A stretch of 64,000 nucleotides of DNA, taken from the NCBI GenBank assembly GCA_032622095.1, contig CP136062.1:16025710-16089709 (forward strand). The letters run 5' to 3'. The DNA is from Siphonodentalium dalli. Taxonomy: Eukaryota; Mollusca; Scaphopoda; Gadilida; Siphonodentaliidae. Both the position numbers and the translations under genes were made by a program. The notes beneath the pieces were generated by a model. The model worked only from the letters and a program-made list of their open reading frames with translations. It had not been told where the DNA came from and did no database searches. Shown in pieces: positions 11,086-22,204 of this stretch; the first letter of the stretch is position 1, and every line of letters starts with the position of its first letter.

Positions 11086-11352
11086 CTCATAACCATACCA
11101 TAATGAGACATCCAGGCTCATATCGATAACCTACTTTGACAAACAGGCTCATAACCATGGCCTAATGAGACATCCAGGACCATAACCATTGCCTAATGAT
11201 GATCAAGGCTCATAACCATAGCCTAATGGCTAATGAGACATCCAGGCCCATAGGCATAGCCATAGCCTAATGAGACATCCAGACTCATAACCATAGCCTA
11301 TTGAGACATCCAAGCACATAACCATAGCCTAGTGAGACATCCAGGCTCATAA
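11086..11352 (+). repeat. Degenerate ~34-bp tandem repeat
   Basis: About eight units of the type GGCTCATAACCATAGCCTAA + TGAGACATCCA, with substitutions and small indels, between 11093 and 11352. No coding interpretation. Confidence 0.85.
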
Positions 11353-13288
11353 CATAATCACAAATGTATATATATGGGGGTCAAATTTGAGAAAAGATTG
11401 CAAATTATCAACTCCGAGCATAAAATTCAATAATTTTCTGTTTGTTGAAATATATATACGCATTTTATTACGTGTATGTAGGATATTTAGCAGCGAACCA
11501 GTTAATGATGGCTTCACACCCCACCTTCTCCGCATTCAGTGAAGGATCTAGGTATTTTTTGGCAGGCCTTAATGTTCCCCACAACTCACAGCGTTTACCG
11601 ATGTCCCCAAATTATAGAAATGTCCCCAAATTAGAAGGCACATTCATTTGACAAAATGTCACCGCAAAATCACCCTTTTTGTGACCTGTTTGTTTGCGTA
11701 TATGGCTTCATTTAACCACAACAAATCAACTTTCTAACTTTTTTCAGGTTCACATATACATGTAGTTAGATTAAATTAAATTATAATTGGAAATACCCAT
11801 GATCAGTGTGTTGGTGGACTGCTTGGTGAACTTTCAAGCACCATACATCTATAAAATGGGTTTGTTGATGTCAAATGATCCAATATTCCCAAATGGTAAA
11901 TTAATTGTGACCTACCGGTACAAAACTTGAATATATAAGGGTAACATAATTTGCTGAAAGCTGATATAAGCCCATGTTGCCAGGAAATGATGTGGGGGCC
12001 ATTGGTTCATTTCTTTCACCTTTCATATGCTTCAGAAACAACCAGACAGCCCCCATTTTGGACTTTCTGTAAAAAAGCCCCCGTACCCCTAATAGTCACA
12101 ATGGAGTACCCCCCTCCTCGCAAACCCACCATCTCGGTCCCCCAATATGTCCCCAAATTAGCCTAATCTAAAAGCCTGTTTTTGGGGACACCTGTTTTTG
12201 GGCAATGATATTCCAAAGGCATAACCTGAAGGCGGAAGGTTTGGGAGGGGTGATCCCCTGCTGATGGTGGGGGTTCTCCCCCTGGAAATTTTTTGAAAAT
12301 CCATTGCATTTAGAGCTAATCTAGGGCATTTTGAGTCAGAATTTTGAATTTTACTGAGAGGTCAATTTGATCAAGTTTTCAAGCATAACTTTGGAAAAAA
12401 AATTATATGTATGGATTGGAAATGCTTATAAGTTATTATCAGATATCTTTTGTTTTAATGGATTATGCTTATCCTGCTTGAAATGAGACTTACCATTATC
12501 ACTCTAATTCATATAATAGGCTATTTTATAAAATTAAAGTGAGACACATACCGGTACATAATATACTACATGTAGTACAGAAACAATGTCTATTAAGTTA
12601 GTAATTATTATTTATAGTACTACTCTCTATGTTAATTTTTCATTTAGTTATGAGATCCCACCTGATAACCAGGTTGATTCGATCAAATTGTTAATGTTCC
12701 TGTACTGTATTTGATTGAAATACTGAAGTCATAACAAACCTGAACTGAAACTATTTGAAGTTTTCACAGATGAAAGCTAAATAAAGCCAAACATACTTTA
12801 CAGTATGATTCCAACTGTTAAACTTAAATCTTTTTGGAAACTTAAATTTCTTATGTCAATATATATAAAGGTTTTCATCTTGTTATGATATGAATTGGGA
12901 CCTAAATTGAGAAAAAAATTTTTTTAAATAAATAAAAAAATAATTTGGGTCCAATTTTGTGTGTGCAATGGCAATAAAAAGTTTAGGGTCAGGGGTTTAA
13001 AATAGGGTCGGTCGGGTTAGCGGAAACAAACGTCTTTCTTTTTTTTTAGGCCTAATTTGATTTCGTTAATTTGTTGCATTCCATATGCGGATGCATGCAT
13101 GTGGGTGCCAGTGGAATATATAGTTTTTCTGTGAAAAAAAAGTTTTCCCAAGCCATAGGCTCATATACATGTAGGGCTATAGCGCCACCGAATAAATGCT
13201 CCCAAATGGAATCTATTTCAGTTAGTAAATAGAGTAATAAAATAACATGTTGATTTTGTTGCATTCCAAATCTACATGCATGTACATG
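11353..13288. other. Transposon-remnant-rich DNA without a recognised gene
   Basis: A hAT-MITE fragment lies near 12178-12220 (TTTTTGGGGACACCTGTTTT, then GATATTCCAAAG). Blocks such as GGGGGTTCTCCCCCTGG at 12270 and CCCCCATTTTGG at 12051 look like old mobile-element pieces. No splice-flanked open frame was seen. Confidence 0.45.
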
Positions 13289-13616
13289 CAGGCCTGGAAA
13301 TCTGAAGAGGGCTATTTGATAGCCCTCCTACAGCCCTCGCAACACTGACTCCAGGAGGGCTATTTTCAGCCCCCCTAAAGTCTGTCAAATCTTGCCAACA
13401 TTAAATTCATTTTGTGAAACTAACCAGTTAGGACATATAACAAAAACTTTCTACTAATGCCACTAGAAATATCCACGATTCCACTGGACAGATAACATGA
13501 ATATAATAGAAGAGGGGAGTTAAGTCTAGGTGGGCTAATATTAGCCCTTCTATTAAGGCAACCCAAGAGGGATATTAATTTTCAGCCCTCTTGAAATTAT
13601 CAAACCGCCAGGCCTG
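13289..13616. mobile_element. Possible hAT-type MITE (CAGGCCTGG ends)
   Basis: Begins CAGGCCTGGAAATCTGAAGA and ends GCCCTCTTGAAATTATCAAA + CCGCCAGGCCTG. The two ends are imperfect inverted repeats, and AGCCCTC/GAGGGCT motifs recur inside. CAG...CTG termini fit hAT, but I see no matching 8-bp flanks, so the class is uncertain. Confidence 0.55.
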
Positions 13617-13639
13617 AGTATTAACTCAGGTAAAATATC

Positions 13640-13931
13640 AAAACTGTAAAAGTTGTCTTGAGATGTGTACTAATAATTGCCATAGAAGCTTTTATTCAAA
13701 CAGACGAACATGGATAACTCTAAAATCAAGTGGTAAATAACACAATTTTGACGGAGAACATCCTTTTGATGGCATGTTTTGGGACCACAAACAATAGAAA
13801 TAACAAAACTTCAAACATTTATATATGGTCACTCTCTGCATTGATTGGTAGGTTCCTCAACTCAAATCAATTATTTTTTAACCCCGTAGCCAAAGAAATA
13901 GTAATTTATGAGGGTCTGATCGGATTTAGTA
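13640..13931. mobile_element. MITE family A, left-truncated
   Basis: GGATAACTCTAAAATCAAGT, TTGATTGGTAGGTTCCTCA and the right terminus GATCGGATTTAGTA match the right three-quarters of the element at 1933-2336. The left inverted end is missing. Confidence 0.8.
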
Positions 13932-14259
13932 CCTTTAATTGCAAACGTCATCAATTCAAATAAAGTGCACACTCATTCTGAGACAGTTGACAACACAAGT
14001 GACAAAAGTAAAGAACCTGCATGTAGTTCGTGTTGAGTCGTTGACAGTGGCCACTCATCGATCGATCGTAGGTTCCAGAACAAAAAGTTTCCGGTCATTT
14101 CCCACGTGGGATAACATTTCTTTTCGTTCGTATTCTCATTTTTGCAACAACAAGCTAGTCAATAAGTAGACGATTACTGTACAGGTATCTGAATTTGCAG
14201 TTAGGTTAGTACAAGCTTTTTTGAATTCTGTAAACTGGCTGAAACTGAATACCGCTATA
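13932..14259. other. Unique DNA, nothing recognised
   Basis: Short stretch between two MITEs with an ATCGATCGATCG run near 14058. Confidence 0.5.
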
Positions 14260-14632
14260 CTTAAAGTAATTGACCACCAATAACGTGGTGTCACCCCGTT
14301 AATACCGCGGTACTATACCGCAGTATCCTCCAATACCGCGGTACTGATACCGCTTGTTAATGCGAACAAGTATGTGGGAGTAAATACCTCCCCTCAAAGA
14401 GTTCCATGAAAATCACCGCGGTATTCAAAAAAATTAATGCGGTGCCCTGCCCGCTAAAAGACCGCGGTATTCAAAAAAATTAATGCGGTGCCCGCTAAAA
14501 GACTGCTGTATCATTATCGCCCAATACCGTAACTCCACCGCCGTGACCATCTCGATACCGCTACCGTTTATTACCGGTATCACCGCTGTCATGACCGGGG
14601 TATCACCCCGTTTTTCTGGTCAATTACTTTGA
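14260..14632. mobile_element. MITE with AAAGTAATTGACC ends (family C)
   Basis: Left end CTTAAAGTAATTGACCACCA and right end CTGGTCAATTACTTTGAG are inverted repeats, and the adjoining blocks (GTGGTGTCACCCC / GGGGTATCACCCC) continue the inversion. The interior is dense in ATACCGCGGTAC-type motifs and contains a ~50-bp tandem duplication (ACCGCGGTATTCAAAAAAAT at about 14412 and 14461). Partial relatives are at 32754 and 40351. Confidence 0.8.
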
Positions 14633-15309
14633 GAACAGCGGTAGGTATTTCCGGGCAGCACTACTGTGTCAACAATTTGATTCAACCAATCACAGTGAGG
14701 AGAGTGTGTGGTCATTGTTTATCAACATAAATGATTGACATGAATATGTAACCTGATGTGCTTTGTCTTGTGACACTTAATTGCTACAACATGGCGTCAG
14801 CACGCTTTGATCTTTGTTGTGTGTTGTCGCAGTTTAATATAGAAAGACGGTCAAGTGCTTTATTCCTTGCTACAATTTAGTTACCGAGTGTCGACATTAC
14901 AATAATATGCTGTGTGGGTAAAACAATTAATTTATTTACAAGGGAAAATTCCCCCTGCACAGTGCTTATTTGGGACCCTACGTGTGTTACTTTTCCGATA
15001 AAAAATCGAAAGTCATTTGCAAAAACAGAAAATATCAGAACACAAAATGTGTAGATTTGAAAACAAAGTCGCAAACGAATAAACAGACTACCCATCTCCA
15101 ATATAAAATAATTCTTTGTCATGTAATTATCTTATAGTGTAGATGGGCAATACGTAAATAACCGTTGATTTTACTATAATATGTCCACTAACAGTTCTGA
15201 TTGTCCACTCTATCGTGAGTCTTCGACAACAAGGTTGTTGTTTGGGTTCGAGACAATGATTCGGTTTCAAGGTTCGGTTCGCCTGAAAAATTTAAGGTTC
15301 GCAGGGCCC
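14633..15309. other. Unique DNA, nothing recognised
   Basis: AT-rich. An 81-codon minus-strand frame at 14877-15122 has hydrophobic composition but no splice or domain support. Confidence 0.45.
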
Positions 15310-15760
15310 TATACAGCGGCACCGAAACTTGGCAACACCCAGACTCCCAAGCCAGTCACCCATCCAAGTGCAAGTAGGCCTACTAACCGGGCTTGACATT
15401 GCGTAACTTTGGTGATCATACAAAGTGTCTAATTACAGTGACCAAGAAATCTAGACCTCTCGAGCAGAGAAGTCATCGGCCTTCTACATTCAGATTCACA
15501 ATGTGAACGCTACACACACAACTGTGATTACACTGCAAGTGGAAGTATAGTATCCAAGCATAAGCCACGATTTTGAATCTAAAAACAAATGTCAGTGCTT
15601 GATATTGATATTTTTTACTTGCGAATTTGACGTGATCTAGCATGGAGAAAATCGTAGGTGGAGAAATCGTAGCTTGCCCGCAGACGCTATGGTGCTGCGA
15701 TGTTTACAGCTACGATTTTATCCACGTGATCGATCACATGATAGCAAAACGTTAGACCAC
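15310..15760. mobile_element. Partial family B element with 5S-like segment
   Basis: Same order as 8341-8680: 5S-like block, CTAGACCTCTCGAGCAGAGA, GTGGAAGTATAGTATCCAAG, CCACGATTTTGAATCTAAAA, GTGCTTGATATTGATATT. The family B left terminus is absent and the right side is rearranged. The shared order shows that the 5S block and its neighbour travelled together. Confidence 0.7.
15322..15418 (-). pseudogene. 5S rRNA-like segment, more complete copy
   Basis: Minus strand reads GATCACCAAAGTTACGCAAT, then CAAGCCCGGTTAGTAGGCC, CACTTGGATGGGTGACTGGC, TTGGGAGTCTGGGTGTTGCC. It retains the CCCGGTTAGTA and GGATGGGTGAC blocks of animal 5S rRNA (A box, intermediate element and C box). A ~10-bp insertion splits the TAGTA-CTTGG junction. 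The 5' third is not recognisable, so it is a 5S-derived element and not a 5S gene. Confidence 0.78.
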
Positions 15761-18370
15761 ATTCTCCACATTATGCAACTAAATACATATGCATGGCATG
15801 TTTCTAAATTTTCTAAACTAACAATTTGATGTTGAAAGTTCAAGTGAAATTGAATATTGTTTTTATTTTGACATTTTTGTACCTGTCAACTCAACAGGCT
15901 CAGCTGCCCCAATTGAATTTCAACAATTGCGACAGCCCTCTTCTCCTTGCCTGATATATGGTATAGGCATGCACTCCCTGTCGTGCCACATCTCCACCAA
16001 TGTGGCCTCGTTTTTGTAAGTGCAAGAAGTTTGTAAACGTTGCGCCATTTTTGAATGTTTAATTTTCGTGGTATTTACAACAATTGTCATCACGTTGAAA
16101 GTATCTATGCTTAGAAATTATGGACAGAATCACAGATCGTGTTCACAAATATGCACACATACTGACGTAGCTTATCTGCTAGTCACAGTCGGTTGTTGTG
16201 CTCGGTTTATGCCGATATTCACATAAATTGCACCTCGTGTTCACGAATTATTTCTGCGGCGGGACTATTTGTGAATTGTGATTGCGTATTAATTTATAGC
16301 ATAAACTCACATCTCTTCGTCCGTTGTTGTTAGAAATACAACATTTTATAACATTAGTAAACCTCAATACAATTAAATAAGTAGTTTGTTTCATACAATT
16401 GCAGAATATTATGGGTTTAAATTGTCAATGCGTTTGGAACTATATGTTATCATCAAATTTTATTTATCGGATTTATTTTTAGATTTTATCGACGAGCACT
16501 GATTGACTGAATCGAAACATCGATCTATACAATATTCGTCGATGATCGAAACAAGTTAATAGCCTGGCCCGGGTTACTGCATTGATGCGACTGGTATTAG
16601 TTTTCTGGGAAAATGTTTTTTAATTTGTAAACAATCATCGACTGATTTGTGTTGGTCTTGACAACCGATTACGACAATATACAAATTCAAATTATTTATT
16701 GGTTATGACCATATTCTAGCGTAATCCAAGATAAAATACATATATAAATATCATCTTACATATAATCATTATATATTATTACTGCCTATAGACTACAGTA
16801 ATATATCTATAGTTTCAAGTTTTACGACAATAATGCTTTAGGCCCACCGATCCTATGTGCGACATTTCTGCTCCCCAAAATTCAAAATCCAAGGGTCGTA
16901 TTACTTAAAAATTGGTGACGTCACAAAATCAGATATAGCCTATATACGACCCAAAGCGTCTTTGGTTCGTTATAAAATAGGACGAGTGTGAGATACCTTT
17001 TATCACATGATCATATAAACCCGAAGCAACGCGAAATATTCATCGAAAACAACAATCATAAACTACAGCGATCGCAAGTTATTTGAAGAACGCCGTGACG
17101 TCATCGCACGCGCTGATATTAAACGTGTCTATTACCGATAATTATGAAACTGCTTTTATGGCCAAATTATGTGATAAATATATTTATAAAAAAACAATGA
17201 TATACCGGTATATAGTTGCCTACAGACAACGAAAGAAAGCTGGTAAGTACTGTTGATTGCTGCTTAGCGAATGAAGCCATTAGTTCAAATATTTAACGTA
17301 TGGAAGCTGTATAGAGACAGAGATTTGACAACAAGCCAGCTACTCCATAGGGTCGCCGAGATTTCGGCACCCATATATAACTGACAACACAGTGACAGTG
17401 ACAACGACGACGTTTGAATTTATTGTTAATTGTATTAATATAATCTTGTCATTATTATTATTAGTTTCATATTTCATATCATCATATAAATTAAAAAACG
17501 ATTTAAAACAATGTTTCTGTTATATATGGGGCCGACTTCGTGCGGGGCCGTCATCGTATGGGGCCAACTTCGCACGGGGCCGACTTCTCCTGTATTCATA
17601 AAGAGCCCTGCAGTTAGAGAAGGTTGACTCTAACACATCAGCGACTGATAGTACCAACCCAAATTAACAACTCACTACAGGACATGTTTAAGTAAAAAAA
17701 AACACCTCAACTCAAGAATAAGGTAAAGGTATTATTCCAGATTCTTATATAAATCATAATCCCCATGTAAAAATGTCATTCTAATTAAAAATCAGTTAGG
17801 CCTAGCCCTAGAAGTAGTACACACTTATCAAGCCACACTCAATGGCACTTGTCAGATGTTGATTTTGTTTCTTCTTAAAAATTTCAATTTACTTTCATTT
17901 TCAACTTGCAATTGAATTGTGCAAAGATTGGGTTAACTTAAATACATTTTTGACTGAAGTTTTACTGCCATTAGCCGATGATTAGGAATGAATAAATACT
18001 CGAGAAAAACAATTAATCAATATCCACCAGCGTCATAGTACACAAACACGCACAGTTGTTAACGTTTCTTCTTATAAATTTGCATTTGTTTACAAACAAT
18101 GCCGAGTCAAAACGGGGAATTCCCTGCCATTCCAATGTTCGACTCCAACCAAGTTGACCTACTCATTTTCACGCGATAACAGCCGCTGAGCGAAGTTATT
18201 TTAGCTGACAAAACTATTAAACATCGGAATAATAATGGATGCAACCTCATCAACTTATCATTACGCATGCATACAGTGCCTTATTTGCCTAAAATACGAC
18301 AGCAAATCATTGCACCGACACAAGAGAATGGAATAACAGTGATAATAAAAATGGCGACGTCTTCATCAAA
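15761..18370. other. Unique AT-rich DNA with minor repeats
   Basis: A second copy of the 10029 segment lies at 16081-16113. At 17528-17588 there are four short units of GGGGCCGACTTCG type. No gene was recognised. CpG-containing patches at 17040-17110 are not accompanied by a convincing exon. Confidence 0.45.
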
Positions 18371-18382
18371 TTCTATCATTTC

Positions 18383-18394
18383 TGCGCATGCGCA
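18383..18394. promoter_or_regulatory. NRF1-like palindrome TGCGCATGCGCA
   Basis: A perfect match to the known NRF1 consensus (YGCGCAYGCGCR). A second copy is at 18670-18681, with related flanks (both followed by AAG and a TTCCA block). No adjacent transcript is evident, so function is inferred only. Confidence 0.4.
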
Positions 18395-18669
18395 AGAAAA
18401 TTCCAAATAAGGAGTTGCCATATAAGGAAACTGCAATCTCAATAATTACCAAGCAATTAAAGTCTCTACAAATTTTGTTTCATGATCGAACTGCGGACCT
18501 GATAATTATCGAAATATGTAGTCGAAATAATTTTTAATTAGTTAATCACATGATTTAGATATCAACACACTCTTAAAGACGCAATACACCGCTATCTAAT
18601 GTCGTTATTTAACTGGGTCGGTGTTTGTTGTTCATTGCTTCGTTTTTAGGAAAACCATTATATCTGTTT

Positions 18670-18681
18670 TGCGCATGCGCA
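18670..18681. promoter_or_regulatory. NRF1-like palindrome, second copy
   Basis: The same 12-bp palindrome as 18383-18394, about 287 bp downstream, inside what looks like a diverged duplication (shared CACTCTTAAA, GTTATTT and CCTCAATA blocks). Confidence 0.4.
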
Positions 18682-18759
18682 AGTCACTTTCCATATTTGG
18701 AATTTCCAATATGGGATTTGTGTTAACCTCAATACCGATCGATACCGATCAAGCTACAA

Positions 18760-19230
18760 CATATAACCACGCAATTATCTTAGCATAAAAATAAGATATA
18801 TTGTAATTTATGCAACTACGACCCTGGTAACCCTGATAACTAATAAAATATACCGGCCAATTCATTTTAAGATCGTTATTTCACTTTGCTTTAAGCATAA
18901 ATACACTCTTAAACGCACATAAACGACCCATTGGCGTTAAAATTAAATATACTCGGTATTTATTATATTAGTTTTTTATTGCTCAGTATAGAGTTAGACC
19001 CTTGACACCTGTCAATATATTTGGGCTGAATTCATATGATGCGGTATTATTCCTCGAAATAAACAACAAAGCAGTCGTTACTTCGAAATGTCGTTTGGGC
19101 TAACATTTACACAAATCCTTCGCGTGTTCTCCTCAATTGGCACATAGGTTCTCAGTCGACACACATGTTATCCCAGAAAGTGGTGTGAAATAAACACCCA
19201 AGGTTTGGGTGAAAGGATCACTTGGCAAAA
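18760..19230. other. Unique DNA, nothing recognised
   Basis: AT-rich, no repeat or exon signal. Confidence 0.5.
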
Positions 19231-19410
19231 CCACAAGGGCCTGTTAACACGCTCCGCTGCCCGCCCCTTTTGCACTGCCTCTATACGTCACTTCTATATA
19301 CGCGACTGCTTCGCGATGATGGTACTAACGTGAAGCATGTGCATATATAGAAGCGACATAGGAGCAATGCAAAAGGGGTGGGCAGGGGAGCAAATTACAG
19401 GCCCCTGTGG
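19231..19410. mobile_element. Foldback MITE (family D, 180 bp)
   Basis: CCACAAGGGCCTGTTAACAC at the left and the inverse ...CAGGCCCCTGTGG at the right. Homology of the two arms runs almost to the centre (GCCCCTTTTGCACTGC versus GCAATGCAAAAGGGGTG, CTTCTATATA versus TATATAGAAGC). A half copy is at 22018-22113. Confidence 0.85.
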
Positions 19411-19629
19411 GCAAAATTGAGCAGTAAATTTCCTTTAATCACTTTTTTTAAATCCCTTTCATATTGTATATTTTATTAACTTGGGTAAGTTTAATATCAT
19501 ACATTTGACACACCTGGGTCCTGGGAACTTTATATATCACACTTTTGCAACAAATAATGGTGTGCAAAGTTGTGGTTGGAATGTCATGTTGCCGAAAAAT
19601 GGGGCACGAAATATCAGTACTGCTCGTTA

Positions 19630-20489
19630 CAACCTAAATCTAGTTGGATGAACCTTGTATACAACTAGTTGGGTGCGAATTTGTTGTGTACGATGTACAC
19701 AACTGATTGAGTGAACTGTCTTCTGTGGTATTACTTTCATACCACGTTGGATAAAACCGCCACGTGACCGGGTCATCCAATAGCAGCGCGTTTCCGGTGC
19801 GGGCGAGCATGCGATTTTTGGCTCCAAATATTTCAAAACAAGATGGATGACTGCGTGAAAAAACTCCCGAGCGACTGGAAAATGGGACAAGACGTCGTGG
19901 ATAGCTTTGCCGGTATAGTATACATTTGTTGTAATTATTCTTTGTACGATATACTGATTATGTAGGCTTTATTTATTGAGTGTATATTTATTTATATTTG
20001 CCAAATTTTGAAGTTTACAAATTTACACAACTGCTGACGGCACTAATTTGACTAAAGTAGTACACTCATACACTCAACACATAAAGTCTTCATAATCAGT
20101 GTATCGTACAAAGAATATTTATAACAAAGGCATACTATACCGACAAAGCTATCCACGACATCTTGCCCCATTTTCCTTTCCAATCAACGTTGGGTAAATC
20201 AACAATCAACAAATGTCATCCAACTATACCCAACACCCAACGGTTCAATAAACGTAGATAGGTGCTGGGGGCAATTAACGTTGATTGAGCGTTGTGTGAA
20301 ATTTCATCCAACACGTTGTGTAATTAACAAACAACCGTTGGTAGTAAATATATATGCAACGTTGTGTAAAAGTGTATCCAACAAAATTGTTATGCAACTT
20401 TTCACACAACGTAGATACATGTAGGTGCTGTGGGCATACAACGGTTGATTGACTGTTGTATAACTTTTTATCCAACTAGATTTAGGGTG
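19630..20489. mobile_element. Large TA-target foldback element (860 bp)
   Basis: Ends CAACCTAAATCTAGTTGGAT and ATCCAACTAGATTTAGGGTG are inverted, flanked by TA at 19628-19629 and 20490-20491. The right third has many CAACGTTG/TCCAAC/GTTGTGTAA blocks. Nested inside is a second inverted pair: 19863-19975 against 20060-20185, sharing GATAGCTTTGCCGGTATAGT and CAAAGAATAATT-type blocks at high identity. Confidence 0.8.
19843..19965 (+). CDS. Short ORF in promoter-like context within foldback element
   Basis: ATG at 19843 opens 40 codons beginning MDDCVKKLPSDWKMGQDVVD, ending TAG at 19963. The 100 bp upstream is GC-richer than the surroundings and contains an E-box CACGTGAC and a CCAAT motif (ATCCAATAG). 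GCCG|GTATAG after codon 24 could be a splice donor. The C-terminal half of this sequence is repeated inverted at 20060-20185. It may be a captured first exon plus promoter. The evidence for an actual gene is weak. Confidence 0.25.
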   Translation: MDDCVKKLPSDWKMGQDVVDSFAGIVYICCNYSLYDILIM

Positions 20490-20496
20490 TACAGAT

Positions 20497-20811
20497 ACAG
20501 TTTTTTTTCTCTGAGATTCTATCCAATACATTTCTTTCAAAAGTTCATTTCCCACAACCAGCGTGTCCTAAGATTGCAACATTGTGTCCTTCGCGAATAA
20601 GTGTGAATAATTTAATTCTTCTCTTTCCATTGTCGAATAAATAGCAATTAAATAAATAGCGCAATTGAATAAATAAATAGATAGATAAATTGAATGATTG
20701 CAAGGGAATAAATATCTTTAAATAAATGGCAATTGAACAAATATATTTTACAGAATTCTTCATTTCACGGGCAGCGCCATGTCGTTTTGTTGACAAATGA
20801 TCGCGAGCCAT
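20497..20811 (-). pseudogene. P-loop NTPase fragment with broken Walker A
   Basis: On the minus strand the frame ends LFTLIREGHNVAILGHAGCG + K, a good Walker A (GxxxxGK). An in-frame TGA follows at 20545-20547, exactly where the Walker A Ser/Thr should come. The next codons in the same frame read TFERNVLDRISEKKN, so the frame continues plausibly past the stop. About 15 codons later the TA-target element at 19630-20489 begins. The sequence could be a remnant of an ATPase or helicase exon. The upstream residues (IYLFIQLRYLF) come from A/T-rich repeats and are probably not exon. Confidence 0.4.
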
Positions 20812-21361
20812 ACATATTAAGCCAACCAGCGCTCAGTATTACAATCGAGTAAAGGTCGTAATGAATATTAAAATGATTTGTATGAGTAAATAAAATATTA
20901 GCCGGCCAGACATCACTGAACGCTAGACGTTTAGTTGATCGTTTGACCGATTTTTAATTATAATAAGTTGTATGGGGGTGAATTTAGGAGAACATATCGT
21001 CCATTGGTGCTTGAGTAGGATCAACCCGGGGTTTTAAGCTTTCCGGAGACAATATTCAGTGGTACAAAATTTATCAAATGTTATGAATATAAATGGTAAC
21101 GAGGGGTGGTTGTGGTATCGATTGGAAGAGGAATCATTCGCCGACACACCCGTGGCTATATCGATATCATTACTCTGATAAATGATAGCTGACAGCATGT
21201 TATCTATTATTGGGTCAAATTAAACAAGAATTAAATAATTGTGATGGCAGGTATAGGTCAAAATATACATTAAATGACATAGAATGCCATGTTTTTGTGG
21301 AAAGTTAGCATTTTTGCTGGCAGTCTCTCATATTGGAGCATAGGTATATACCAGGTATACC
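20812..21361. other. Unique DNA, nothing recognised
   Basis: AT-rich stretch upstream of the MADF-like ORF. No clear promoter elements were seen. Confidence 0.45.
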
Positions 21362-21547
21362 ATGCCTAAAAAGAATAGATACGACGCTTGTTTTGACGAG
21401 GAACTTATAGATTCAGTACGGAAATATGACCACCTCTTCAATACTAAAATGATTGGATACCACGATGCGCATATGTCCCAAAATTCATGGAAAACTATTA
21501 TAAACAAAATGAAGAACTCGGGACATGGAGAAAATGAAGGCAATTAA
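21362..21547 (+). CDS. MADF/Myb-SANT-like DNA-binding domain, short or truncated ORF
   Basis: 61 codons starting at ACCATGCC (good start context). The protein starts MPKKNRYDACFDEELIDSVR. It has the MADF layout: an acidic first helix (FDEELIDSVRKYDHLF), a Tyr-containing loop (GYHDAHMSQ), then the conserved Trp helix (NSWKTIINKM, Trp43). MADF domains are usually 80-90 residues, so the last helix is shortened, and no GT donor is obvious before the stop. MADF proteins are transcription factors or the accessory DNA-binding protein of Harbinger transposons. A Harbinger-like end lies 400 bp downstream. Confidence 0.5.
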   Translation: MPKKNRYDACFDEELIDSVRKYDHLFNTKMIGYHDAHMSQNSWKTIINKMKNSGHGENEGN

Positions 21548-21834
21548 GCTTTCAGTTCATGCATGCTGGCAGGGTGACCCAGTGTGTATAGTATTTGTTG
21601 TTTTTTGGGGGGAGGGTAGTTCATCAGTTGTTTTAACTGACGCTAAATTCAAGTCAACATCAATATATATTCAATATTCACTATACCATATTTCAGCATT
21701 TGGTATGTCGGTATTTCTGTTAAATATATCAATATCATGGGATATATTACCAAATTATATTGCTAAACGTCCTCGTCGCCGGGGGAATCCATGACGAAAG
21801 GACAATATGTAAACACAAATAATTCTTCACGCAT

Positions 21835-21955
21835 CCACTAACAGACGCGTACGCGCAGAGGTAAACGAAGGTATGTGAAAGCTTAGCGCGGACATCCGCC
21901 TAACGCATCCGTAAAATGCATGCGTTAAACGCATGTATGTGAAAGCAGCTTAAAT
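21835..21955. mobile_element. Possible Harbinger-type terminal region
   Basis: Read on the minus strand this starts AGCTGCTTTCACATACATGC and carries a degenerate internal repetition (CATACATGCGTTTAACGC / CATACCTTCGTTTACCTC). TAA adjoins the end. Harbinger elements have 3-bp TWA target sites and subterminal repeats of this kind. No matching left end was found upstream. Confidence 0.35.
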
Positions 21956-22017
21956 GGGCTAAATTTGTCCCGATTCCCGAGCGAGGAAATATCTACAGTT
22001 TCCCTTGTCCTTATTAT

Positions 22018-22113
22018 AGTACCATTAACGTGAAGCAGGCGCGTATATAGTGGCGACGTCTATGGGCAGTGCAAAAGGGGACGAACAGCGGAGCGCGTTA
22101 CAGGCCCCTGTGG
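22018..22113. mobile_element. Half copy of foldback MITE family D
   Basis: TACCATTAACGTGAAGCAGG through GCAAAAGGGG to CAGGCCCCTGTGG matches the right half of 19231-19410. The left half is missing. Confidence 0.8.
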
Positions 22114-22204
22114 TTTTAATGTAATTGGTTGCACCCTAGATTCAGGATGCCCACCATGTCCGATATGACGTCACAAAAACACCATATATGCGTTTATAAA
22201 GGCT

